A stretch of DNA of 64,000 nt from NCBI GenBank assembly GCA_023213395.1, contig CM041465.1, positions 92,263,741-92,327,740 on the forward strand, read 5' to 3'. Shown here one piece after another: positions 46,472 through 56,920 of this stretch. This stretch comes from Cycas panzhihuaensis (Eukaryota > Cycadophyta). The position numbers and the translations under genes are program-made. Within the stretch, counting starts at the first letter, position 1; every line of letters starts with the position of its first letter. The notes beneath the pieces were generated by a model that saw nothing but the letters and a program-made list of their open reading frames with translations, did not search any database and had not been told where the DNA came from.

Positions 46472-47958
46472 CTTAGCAATCTAATCAAAATGTAAGGACT
46501 TATGGCCCCATATGTTTAAGGACTAGCCACAAATGTAAACCCTCTTGCTCCACATTTTCAATATACCAAGCACAACCTTAAGAAAAAGGTATTTATTTAC
46601 TCTTTTTTATTTGTTATTATTTTCTATTTAGTTTTTTAAGTATAAGGGAGAAGGTGAGAGTAAGAAATCATGCACAAAATCAAATAATTAAACCAAGCAC
46701 TCTTTTCTTTTTCTTTTTTTTCTAAAACCAAATAAGAAGAGGAAGAGAAAATGAAGGTCCTTTTATATTTTCTTTTTTTTTTTTTTAATCTTTTCTATTT
46801 TCTTTGATAAGATCAAAGGCATCAACTAAAAAATAAGGGGAAAAAAGGGGTACGCACCTATAGTGCACTCCAAAGCCTTGAATGGCTTGTCTTTTTTTCT
46901 CTTTTTTTTGGGTAAGGTACTAATTTCATATGTCCAAATTCACCAAATGAAGTCAACACAGTAAACTAAAGAGGGCATGTATAAGGTTAGAATATCCTAT
47001 ATGAAATCTTATGGTGTTTCTACTTTTTAGATCATGTCATGATGAAAAATAATTTGTAATGCACTTTAAATTTCCCAAAAATCACTTTAAACATAACTTG
47101 AAATTACTAACCTTTTGTGTGTTTCTAGAAAATTTTTTATAGTATTTCCCCTAGACTATAAGTGATCTCACTTATGGGAAAAGAAGGGGAGAACTCTAAT
47201 TAAAATCTCCTTTACTACCTATAATGAAAAAGGATCATTAGGCATCTCCTCTACCTACAATGTTAGTCTTGAAGAAAAATAACATAGATATGCATGTAAA
47301 GGAAATAAACTAAAGATGATTACTAATTAATTTATTTTCACACAAACTTAATTATATTGAAAGCCTCAAAAGTACTACATTGCTACCAGTAATGAGCTAG
47401 GTAATGGTAGTAGGCCCTATTAGACTACTTCAAGCACTTCTAAGGGCTATAAAGAGAAGCAAAAGGGGTTAAAGGGGAGAGAACCAAGCAATAAAATAGG
47501 TGGTTTTATAAGAAATCAAAGTTAGAGAAGAAATGAGAAGATGATAAAAATCACATTATGCAGGATGCTTCCTAATCAACGAATGGTCATTAGCCAATGG
47601 TTTGAAGCTCTAAAGAAGATAGCTTCTCTTATCACTTGAATGATTCTACTTTAAAGTTTAAACTCTCATCTAACAATCAATAATATGGATAACTATGTAG
47701 TAAGTCCAACAGTATTCTAATAATAGTTTATTATTTAAAAATTCTCTCTTTTCTAATAGAATCAAGGAGTATTTATAGATACAAAGAAGTGCAACTAGGG
47801 TGTATTTTAGGCTTATGATTTTAGTAAACTCAAGGGGTAAACCCATAGACTAGGAAGAAAATTAATGCCTGATGAGGGGTATTGAACAAAAACTTATAAG
47901 GGATAAGACTAGTAAGTTTTACCTTAAAACCATGGATAGAATTTATGGTTTTTGACCC
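45204..47958. other. Unassigned AT-rich sequence with simple repeats
   Basis: No readable retroelement domain or host exon. It contains an AC/AT tract, long T runs at 46700-46790, and alternating purine- and pyrimidine-rich stretches that resemble 23.5-25.4 kb in style. One exact 13-base word, TAGTGCACTCCAA, occurs at 46861 and 25073. Confidence 0.5.
46401..46470 (+). repeat. (AC)n then (TA)20 microsatellite
   Basis: ACACACACACATACACATAT at 46401-46420, then a 40-base pure TA run at 46431-46470. It can extrude as a cruciform and is prone to length change. Confidence 0.95.
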
Positions 47959-47980
47959 AAGAGGAGGGGGCGTGATGTTG
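47959..47980 (+). promoter_or_regulatory. Possible polypurine tract and LTR start of an otherwise lost element
   Basis: AGAGGAGGGGGCG runs directly into TGATGTTGTAG at 47973. A purine run followed by TG is the usual junction between internal region and 3' LTR in a plus-strand element. No matching pol was found to its left, so this is tentative. Confidence 0.3.
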
Positions 47981-48114
47981 TAGCCACTCCTTATACCCTT
48001 ACTCCATGCTTATCATTAATTATAGTGGTAGAAAGTTAGCAAAAAGTGTAATAAATATAAAAAAGATATTTCATATGATTCTACAATGGTGTTGTCTCAT
48101 ATCATTTTACTTTT

Positions 48115-48217
48115 TATAATGGTGTGTATTGCACCATCAAGAAATCTATAATGATGCATTGTGTATTATTATAAATTTTATAATAAGGCATGTTGTACCA
48201 TTATAAATTTATAATGG
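48115..48217. repeat. Series of palindromic units ending in a 20-bp perfect palindrome
   Basis: Successive hairpin-like units: ATGGTG...CACCAT (48119-48137), ATAATGATGCA...TATTAT (48149-48170), ATAATAAGGCA...CCATTAT (48180-48204) and the perfect palindrome CCATTATAAATTTATAATGG (48198-48217). The units share the core ATAATGG with spacing of about 30 bases. This could be a worn foldback element or LTR structure. Confidence 0.7.
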
Positions 48218-48589
48218 CACATGTCTCATTTCGAAAATTAAAATAGGGTGAAACTTCATAATAGGATGAAAAAAAATAATTTAAAAAAAAAGAAAATAAG
48301 CCAAAATCACAATAGTAAAAGTAGCAAGGATAATTAGAAAAAGATGAAAAGAATCCTAGAAGTGATTTTGAGGTGTTTAAGGATTATTTTCTAGCATGCA
48401 AGCCATAGGTGAATAATTGTATTATACTATTAAAAAATATTAAAAACATCACAAGATGAGCTACTCATGCACCCAACACTAAAAAAATTGGTAAACATTA
48501 ATGGCATATGTATAAAAGATTAAAATCAAATTGACATAAAAGTGATAAATACATACCTAACTTACTTATGCCATAATAGATATTAGATT

Positions 48590-49620
48590 CTTGATTTTCA
48601 AGAAATGGGTTATGATTTGATCTCTAACTTTACCTTTCATGCAAGATACATGGAAGACATTATGAATTTTTGAATTTGGAAGGCCTGGTTGATAAGCAAC
48701 TTCACCATTTTTCTCTATACTTTAGAGAAGCTCTAGAATTTTAATCACAACTTATGTTTCTATGATTTCTTTAATGAAATTTATTTATAAGGTTATAACC
48801 TTAGAAATACCTAATCATCAATGTTAAATTATCTTTTTGTGTAGTGTAGATCTTGTTATTATCTTATCCTATTCCTTGTTATATTTAGATTAATCTTAAG
48901 GCTCTTAAGAATGCCTTCCCTTTTTGTCACCTAGTCATTAACTACTTGAATTTTAGATTGAGTAACTACATGGATTAAATATGGAGGATTATACCTAAAG
49001 AGAGAGAGATTTAAATGGAGTCATCTATATTGTTATATAATAAGTAATGTTATACCACCATTTGACCAAATGTAGTTAATAGTACTAATGAGATTATTTT
49101 TCTAAAATAAAGTAATAAAGATACCCCTCAAAATATTTCTTAATTTCTTCTCATTGACCATTTGGCTAAGGATGATATATAGTACTTATGTTTAATTTAG
49201 TTCCAAATAAGGTAAACATCCCTTTTCAAAAATTTCTTATGAATTTAAGATTGTGTTCACTAATAATAACTCTAGAAAATTCATGTAATTAGTGAATCTC
49301 TTTAACAAAAACATCTACTATTTGGCTTGCCTTGAATATTAAGCCATCCAAATATAGTAAACATATGATAAATCCATTCATATATCTTTCCATTTTATTT
49401 AAGTGATATACAATGGCTACAAAAGGTTGTGCATGGGCAATGTTTCAAATTTATTCCTCTAGCATGTATCGTACTCAACCACATGTTGATGTACATCCCT
49501 TTTTAAGTTATTCCAAAAAAAAAAATGATTATTTAATATTTTTGTAAGTTTTATATGTCCTTATATGACTTGCTATAGGAGTAGAATGATACTCTTGAAG
49601 GATTATATTTTTAATTATTA
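48590..49620 (-). pseudogene. gypsy-3 integrase
   Basis: The minus strand near 49600 shows a YYILQEYHSTPIASHI zinc-binding start, then FFFWNNLKRDVHQHVVEYDT. Core remnants follow, and WWYNITYYITI.MTPF near 48910 matches the usual W-Y-N-T-T-x-H-x-S-x-x-x-T-P-F. The end reads KNGEVAYQPGLPNSKIHNVF then HVSCMKGKV near 48650. Catalytic residues are not all readable. Many stops. Confidence 0.78.
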
Positions 49621-50075
49621 AAGTGGAAGAAATATAACTACATCAATATCACCTACTGAAATGGCAAACAAAGCAGATTGTAATGTATAATTATGTATTA
49701 TCAAAGGGATCTTTTAACAAAACCCCCCACATGGTATTATCCTCCTACCAATTATAGCTACTTGGAATTGCTTTAGTGGGGTGATTTAGAGTCCTTCATA
49801 CTCAATTATTCTTTAGTTAATAAAGTTATATGTGCTTCTTCTATTAATTAAGATAGTTATCTATGCATTCTTGATTATACTTGATAAATATAATATTTGT
49901 AGTGATGCTAAAACTCTTATTATTACTTACAATGATATTTCTACCTCAAGGTAATCATCTTCATCTTCTAACACTAATTCTTCTACCACTTGTTTGTCCT
50001 CTACAATAGGTTTCTTTAATGCTTCTTAAGTTATTTTTTATTTATTTTCTAACATGAATAATTTCTTTTAAGTAT
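49621..50075 (-). pseudogene. gypsy-3 protease
   Basis: Minus-strand translation gives LEVEISL near 49950, then KNA.ITILINRRSTYNFIN near 49840, where working proteases have V-x-x-L-I-D-S-G-S-T-H-N-F-I. The catalytic Asp is now Asn and the Gly is Arg. Directly after it the integrase zinc-binding region begins; there is no room for RT. Confidence 0.65.
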
Positions 50076-51060
50076 CCTTACTAAAGCATTGGTGATCTTT
50101 TGTCTATTTTTCATTACATTTAAAGCATGTTCCTATTTTAAGGTGTTTAACCCTAGTAGAAATATATGAACTCCCTTGTTTTTGGAATGAGCTTCTTGCC
50201 TAAGTCTTTTGTAGAGGTCTAAAATTATTTATGAAATTAGTATCATAACATCTATTTATATTGATATTGGCTCCAATAATTCTAACCTTTAATATTACTT
50301 ATTAGAGATTTACAACCCCTAAGGTTTTCATTCCATACTAGATATTTGTTTTCAATTCTCTAAGATATATTTATAACAATATATTCTTATTTATTATGGT
50401 GGAAAACATGCTCTATAGATTTTAAATTTTTTAACTATGTAGTTTTCATTTGTAAGAGATAAGTCTAGAGTAGAAATCTCTATCCTAAGTATCTTCATAT
50501 TGCTCACAGATTAAAAGACTAAAAAGGTTCTAATTGAAGTTTGTGATATTCTCATAATCTTTACACCATTAAGTGAACCATTGCATTTCCTAATTGCTTA
50601 AATATAATGAGGCAAACAACATTTTTTCTCTATCATAGCATGGATGAATGTCAAAATAGATCTACATCTTTGTTAACCATGCTTTCACTTCCTGATATTT
50701 ATCCAGGTCAAAAATTTCTAAATAAACCTTTATATTTTTAAATATAGGAACTTTTGTATCCTTAGGTTCCCTAAGTAGGCTTTCCCTCTAAATTTCTTGA
50801 TCTTCTATTGATATGCCTTCCCCACCATTTATCTACTAAATTTTGTTGTGATTTCACTAAATCATATAGTGCAATTATAATATGCACAAATTATGAGAGT
50901 TTCTTATCTTATTTAACAAGTCCTTTAATTCTCTTAGCCATGTTTCTTAGAGGTGAAGGTGTGCTTTATGCTGTCCTAAGGGAAGTTTCTCTCTTTTTAG
51001 TATTTGTCCTGGAACAAAGCTCTAGAATGTTCTTAGTAAGATTCTTTTACTTGTAAATTT
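50076..51060 (-). pseudogene. gypsy-3 gag with zinc knuckle
   Basis: The zinc knuckle is clear on the minus strand at about 50085-50130: CFKCNEK.TKDHQCF, the C-x2-C-x7-H-x3-C spacing of gypsy gag with its cysteines and histidine intact. The upstream gag core (to about 51000) is weakly readable. An acidic stretch (VEELVLEDEDDYLE) leads into the protease. Confidence 0.7.
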
Positions 51061-51425
51061 AGATATAAGTATGGAAATTGTAAAAATATACATAAACTTA
51101 GAAAAAGAAACACTAAAAATGGTTATTCATTGGCCAAACTTTAATCATTAGAAGTTAAGTGTTATGATCTTACAAAACCTTAAAATTTTCCATGAAAGGA
51201 TTTCAAAAGTCAATTGCTAATATGTTTTCATACTAAAATATATCATATAACTACTCATTTTAATAATGAATGAGTGTATATTATAATGAAGCAGATGATA
51301 CTAAATTTTGAGTTCATAACAAAAAGATATCACAATTCGACCACTAAGAGATAAGTCCTTCCAAGGAGTCCACTAATTTTATAAATTACCCAACCTTAAT
51401 TTTAGGCATTTTATGGATTCCTAAA

Positions 51426-51437
51426 TCTCTGATACCA
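51426..51437 (-). promoter_or_regulatory. Met primer-binding site (gypsy-3)
   Basis: The minus strand reads TGGTATCAGAGA, one mismatch to the initiator-Met primer site, two bases from the LTR start at 51440. Confidence 0.82.
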
Positions 51438-51439
51438 CT

Positions 51440-51764
51440 TATTACAAACCCAATCAAGTTCTATAACATTTTCACATAATATATCATATAAATTATTTAA
51501 TAAGAATATTAAATAATAGTAAATAGTACATAGAATAATCAATAATATAATAGTCCTTTTCAAGGTAAAGGTTCCTCTAGGAAATCATCGTTGCTTATAA
51601 TTGCCTCCAAAAAGTTGAAGCACTAAAAGAAATATTCACCATGATGATTTCTTTAATTAAACTCCTATCCATTTAATGCTTCACAAATCACCACTTCCAG
51701 CAGATATGCCATTTTATAGTATTGGGATAATACCCACATTGGGGCTATCTCTCAAATCTTGGTA
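51440..51764 (-). repeat. gypsy-3 5' LTR (far end uncertain)
   Basis: Begins TATTACAAACCC (expected TGTTAC...) on the plus strand. The next LTR begins at 51765, so this one ends at or before that. No partner is available to fix its length. Confidence 0.5.
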
Positions 51765-51958
51765 TGTTAGAATAATATAGTATCTGTTAATGTTAGGCAA
51801 TAATGTACTTTGAGGCATATGCCAGTGCACCCTTGATCTTACCTATTTATCTATAGAGTTGAAAGACCCTAGTGTTTATCAACACTATCTACTTATCAAA
51901 TCATATTTGTCTCTTCTTACTATGTGTTCTTCTCATCATTTTACTCTCGATTCTATCA
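51765..51958 (+). repeat. copia-4 5' LTR, about 194 bp
   Basis: Ends TTCTATCA two bases before a worn Met primer site. The start is placed at TGTTAGAATAATATAG; a later TGTTAATG at about 51786 is an alternative. A short LTR of this size fits copia. Confidence 0.55.
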
Positions 51959-51960
51959 TT

Positions 51961-51972
51961 TGATATTAGAGT
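51961..51972 (+). promoter_or_regulatory. Worn Met primer-binding site (copia-4)
   Basis: TGATATTAGAGT: three differences from TGGTATCAGAGC, all of them G-to-A or C-to-T. It marks a plus-strand element starting to its left. Confidence 0.75.
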
Positions 51973-53697
51973 CATAGTTTTAAAATTTAATCTTTTACTT
52001 GTTATTATATTTAGGTTGCTCATCCCTGGCCTCTAGTCTATTCAATCTATGTATAAGTCTATTATGTCCTTGAGGATTGATTGTATTTGAAGTATATTGG
52101 TTTGTACTTAAATCATTAAAGTTAACATTCATATTTGTGTGTTTATTAATTTGCTTTCACATAAATTATGCCAAGGGAAGTTTGTATTATATGTTGCTTC
52201 TCTGAATATATTGTTCATTATGGATTATAACTTTATGTTGCATTTATGTTTATGTGTGCAATCTATTCAATTATATATCCTTACATCTACACTTATGTTT
52301 CCATATATATTTTGCTTATCATAAACCACTACAGAGCCTTTGTATCTCTTTTAGATCGCTTGTTTACTATTTCTAGCTATGTTCACATTATGCCTACCTT
52401 CTATTTATATATCTACATCTAAACCATGGAGGCATCTATATACTTCACAATTAAGATATTAATATGGGTTGCATCTCATTATATTGATATTGATATTATT
52501 ATATTAATATTGGGATATTAATATCTGGTATTCTTGACTCAATAGGTCATTATCTATTTGAGTTTTTATAGAGGCAATCAACCCATATCATATTCACCCA
52601 TCTATAGGGTTTGTGTCTTTATGATATCATATAACCTATTACTTGTTACATACTTGAAAGATCTAGATGTCTTTATGACATGATACATGACCTATTGTAA
52701 TACATAGTCCTACACAAGATCTTATGGAGACACATGGTTAATCTCTTGTGTAGAGGTGGCACACACATTTATCTAGTTATGGCATATACTTATCTTTTAG
52801 GAAGCATCTATCATGGAATGCACACAAATCAAAAATCCTAATCTCTCACGATTTGATGAGAGTAAATAGGCAAGAACAACCAAACAGTTGTATAGTTTAA
52901 ATCTTAATATTAATAATAATTTATTAACCATGAGAAGACATGGAGGAGCCTATGCCAAAAATTTAGTAAATTATTTATGTGCTCTAGTTTTTAAAAAAAT
53001 AATTATATTCCATATACTATTAAGTCTAGTGCCTTGTCACCCCCTTGTCATATAACTTATATGTCACATATAACAGTAAAGTGACCAGAAGAATAGTTTT
53101 TAAAGGGGCTTAATTATTTTTTCAAATAGCCTATGTCATTTCAAGCACATGTTTTTACTTCAACAAGTATAATTCTCACACGTGAGGCCTATTTTCAAAT
53201 TTGTTAGCTTAAATGTAATCTTCTCTTTTACTCAGTTGATATAAGTGATTACATGCATACTGTGGGTTTGTATCTAGTGATCCATTTAATGAATCAAAGC
53301 TTATATAATTTTTTTTCATTATAATTAATGCACTAAGGGCCTTTTTTTTAAAATTGACCCCCTTCTATTGTTTAAGGTATAACTTTATCATAAAGTATCA
53401 GATTTAGGTTTCATTTAAAGCATTAGATTCATAATTTAACTATCTACAAAGTGAATGTTTTTTAGGTAGCATTTTTGAAATCATTTGATGTATTATTTTA
53501 ATGATTAAAGTTGATGTAAGTTTAAGGACTTATTGTAAGTTAACCCTATAAATAAACTTTACATAACATTTACTTTGTAATCTTAAATTAATATAAAAAT
53601 CTTTATTTTAGAGATGGCCAAGTCCCAATTGGGACACTCGTACATGTTCCAAAGTTGAAAGGGAACAACTAGACTTATATTTAAACGTCTTTCTTTC
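51973..53697 (+). other. copia-4 leader, left part of a split element
   Basis: About 1.7 kb without a readable protein motif between the copia-4 primer site and the insertion of element E. The plus-strand open frame 52139-52324 is not recognised. It is followed, after element E, by a copia gag at 59340, so it is probably that element's leader. Confidence 0.45.
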
Positions 53698-54074
53698 TGT
53701 TGGGGTTAATGATCATTACCCCACTCCCACCTTTCAACTAGGAATGCACACCTCACTCTCATCAATTTACACATGTGGGTGCTCACATGTGAAGGTAAGT
53801 ATAAGGTAAGGTTAAGTTGATTTGATTTAATTTGAGTTAAGTTATATTTTATTATTGTTTGAATTTTAAGGATTGAGGAGTTTCTCTCCTCCCCCAAACT
53901 ATATATTTGGAGGGGTGTGTAACCTTGGTGTCTTTAGACACTGCCTACTTTTGGACATTTGTAATGCTCTCTCTCAAACAGTGAATTGAATACAAAGGAT
54001 TTTCTGTTTATGCAACAATGTATTGATCTATGTGTTTATGTTCTGCCCTATTATCCATATTTTATTTTCCTTCA
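53698..54074 (+). repeat. Element E 5' LTR
   Basis: TGTTGGGG...TTCCTTCA, 377 bp. It contains an ACATGTGGGTGCTCACATGT palindromic stretch near 53770-53790 and a TATATATTTGG box near 53900 that could serve as promoter. It matches 58857-59233 end to end. Confidence 0.95.
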
Positions 54075-54076
54075 TT

Positions 54077-54088
54077 TGGTATCAGAGC
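54077..54088 (+). promoter_or_regulatory. Met primer-binding site (element E)
   Basis: TGGTATCAGAGC, unmutated, two bases after the LTR. Confidence 0.95.
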
Positions 54089-54596
54089 AAAGGTTGCCAA
54101 AGATTATTAGCCTGCTGCATATTCATTTGAAGTTTTTTTAGAAGAAAGAAGATCTATTAGCATTTTAATGCAGATCTACTTACAAAAAGAAATATTGGTT
54201 ATATTCATTTTCTACAAAGTTTATTAGTATTTTCTTATATTTTTTATTAGAGATCTTATTATTCTTGAGTTATACTTATGAAATAATAAATATATTTTAG
54301 ATATTTTTTTAAATCTATACAGGAGCATAGCTGTAATCAATAAGTATTCAAGTTTTTATCACTCTATAGAGTTTTATTAATAAGTTTTACATATTTCTAT
54401 CAAATATTTGACTATTTTTTAGCAAATTTTATCTACTTATTTAATACTTTTCTCAGATCTATATAGAAGCACATGTAGTCAATATTTATTCAAGTTTTTC
54501 TCTAGATCTATGCTATATATTCTTCAGATCTTCATATCATATCAAATATTTGACCATTTTCTAATTTATTTTATTTATATATTCAATATTTACTTT

Positions 54597-54719
54597 AGAT
54601 CTGTAATATTTTTCTCTAGATCTATAATATTTTTCTTTAGATCTGTAATATTTTTGTCTAGATCTATAATATTTTCTTCAGATCTATGCAATATTTGCTT
54701 CAGATTTGGATATTTTATC
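54597..54719 (+). repeat. Tandem array, ~21-bp unit with AGATCT
   Basis: Five to six units of the form AGATCTRTAATATTTTTCTYT, the first four 20-21 bases long and nearly identical, the last two more divergent. Looser AGATCT units extend to the left from about 54440. The units contain the palindrome AGATCT. The array lies in the element E leader. The plus-strand open frame 54510-54791 is made by this array. Confidence 0.92.
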
Positions 54720-55560
54720 ATATATTTGACCTTTTTTGGCATATTTGATCCATTTATTCAAGTTTTCCTTTTAGATCTGTGTAAGGTTTAGTGCATATTC
54801 AGCCTAACAAGCTTTCTGGAGAAGTTATACTATAGTAAATCCATCTACTGGAAACATCTAAAGTCTATTTTCTGTAAATTTGCCACAGCTGCATTACTAA
54901 GTTCTTCTTTTTTTTTTTCAGATATAAACATATATTTTCTCATTTCTTTGATATATCTTCTCCTATACATTTGAACGTTTTTCAAAGAGAAATTTATAGA
55001 CTTATTTTAATATATTTTCATCAATATATTTAGATCTGCTCTCTCAGAACTTAAAACTTTGTAGATCCATGTGTTGGTAGCATTAGAAGCTTGACTCTCT
55101 TCATTAATCAAATGAATAATTGAGTCATTCTTAAAAATATTAACTTCTTCAATAGTAGGAACAATATTTACACCTATTTTCCAAGGTGCTTTGAAGTTCC
55201 TCCAATATTATTTATACCTTTTTATACAAGTTATAGGCTCAACAGAAGCCCAAGGCATCTTTGGATTTCCTCAAAATTTTTTGGTTTCATTTGTAGCTCC
55301 ATTGAATCACCAAGTTTTCCATGTTTCTCTATACAAATATATGATTTTTTTGAAATATTCCTTTGTTATAATCCTTCATTTTCCATATCAAGTAGCCATT
55401 GGCTCATAATCAAAGCTTTTAGCTTGGATTGCCAATATGAACCTAGCTCAGAAATTAACAATATATTTAATAATAAAAAAATTAGTCAAAAAACCAATAA
55501 TAGAAAATTTAACAAGTAATCAAAATAAAAAGGTATAGGTCATTAAGAGAGCAAGTAAGA

Positions 55561-55680
55561 TAAAAAATAAGTCTCAAAATATTTACCACACTTGGGTATA
55601 ATAAAAATAAGCCTTAAAATACTTGCCACACTTGGGTACAATAAAAAATAAGTCTTAAAATATTTACCATGTTAGGCACA
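55561..55680 (+). repeat. Tandem array, 40-bp unit x3
   Basis: Three units of 40-41 bases with the shared words AAAATAAG, CTTAAAATA and CCACACTTGGGTA; the third unit diverges at its end. Confidence 0.92.
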
Positions 55681-55689
55681 TTAATCATT

Positions 55690-56920
55690 ACAGAATTGAG
55701 AAAAATTGGAGTGGCAGTCTCTTCTACATTTAAAATTCTATAGTTGTTCATGTTTTGCAATCATTCTCTTGTAGTTATCTGATATTGCAGCTCTAAGATA
55801 ACAAGGGCTCCTACATTCAACTTACACAAGCCTTTCTAGAAATATGGTCAGTCTATAGCTTCCAATGGATAGAAACCCCTTTCGATGTGTGATCAGTTTA
55901 TTCCCCCCTACATTCATCCCATAAATATGAGTCAAGGGCATCACCATGTGCCCTGTCTTGAAGTAAATACTCTCTATGCAACACTAAGCAAATACTCTCT
56001 TTACAATATTTTTTCCTTATTTCTTAGTTCTTCTTCCCATTTGTAATTATTTTACTTCTTTTTTCCATTACAAAGGAATCTGAACATTTCCAAGAAGCCC
56101 CACTTTTGTAAATTTGAGTCCCATCCTCAACAGAGAGGATAGTAAAACCTCTGCAACCCTCTGCACAACAACGACTTCCAAAAAAGAACCCAACACTTAC
56201 TGGCAAATAAGTAATTATTGGGTAGTTAAATTCTAGAAATTGAACCTCCAATAAGATTTGAAAGGCTTGCAACTGAATCACTTGTAGAGCTCACTACAAA
56301 ACATGAGTTATTACCTTTCCATTATAATTTCGAGACCTTATCTAGTCCTAAGTGAAATGTTGTTTTCATTCTTTATCTCTAATAGATTGGCTCCCCAAGA
56401 TTAAATATCTAGTCATTAAGTTCCCTCTATAAAGTAGTAGAGGCAGCCATCCAAAAGGCTGGTCAGCACTTACAAACTTGCTGCGACATTAGCGAACACA
56501 GTAGAGACAAGCAAATAAAAGCTCCAATGCAACAACCCCTCCTGTTAAAATCTTGGTAAACCCTATAAAGTTCCATATTGTATGAAGTTTTGTATCTCTG
56601 CGAACTTTTAATGTATGCTTTCTGCTCTCATTTGAGGAGTCTTGGAGATAAGTATTAAATTGTTAAAATATTTTAAGCACCTATTGAGGAGTGGCAATTG
56701 ACATATTGGGCTGGCCAAGCGGCGAAGAATAGTAGTAATAGTAATGATTGTTTTGAAGGTGATATCATGTGGTATCCGTGTTGATTCGATCAGATCTCAC
56801 TGTGAAGGTAGATTCGCTTCTATATCACTGTGTGGCATCTGAGCAGGTCTGGCAACAGTGATGACAGGGCGACATGGAGGCGCATGGATCTAAATTCAAA
56901 CATTGTTTTATTTTTTTATA
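55690..56920. other. CpG-retaining segment inside element E, possible captured host DNA
   Basis: About 1.2 kb with visibly more CpG (TTTCGAGA, CTGCGACATTAGCGAA, AGCGGCGAAG, GGCGACATGGAGGCGCAT) and higher GC than its surroundings. An 85-codon minus-strand frame at 56024-56281 (YLPVSVGFFFGSRCCAEGCR; ILSVEDGTQIYKSGASWKCS) looks like ordinary protein sequence but matches no family I recognise. It is not similar to gag or pol. A captured gene fragment is one explanation; a different mutation history is another. Confidence 0.4.

Larger units (their letters stand above)
48580..51764 (-). mobile_element. Ty3/gypsy element gypsy-3 with internal deletion
   Basis: A minus-strand chromovirus-like element: primer site at 51426-51437, gag with zinc knuckle, protease, then integrase and its FHVS end, in under 3 kb. 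RT and RNase H are absent between protease and integrase. The 5' LTR starts at 51440 and its far end is unclear; the 3' LTR was not found. Confidence 0.78.

Noticed and set aside
55191-55409. Plus-strand frame containing HQVFHVSLYKYM, similar to the end of gypsy integrases
   Set aside because: Only this short word matches; nothing upstream or downstream fits integrase, and it lies in the leader of a copia-type element. Treated as chance.
54597-55680. Regular repeats considered as a CRISPR-like array
   Set aside because: Units are head-to-tail without unique spacers, and the context is a plant LTR element.
56024-56281. Minus-strand 85-codon frame as a host gene
   Set aside because: No family recognised, no start context or exon neighbours established; kept only as part of the composition finding.
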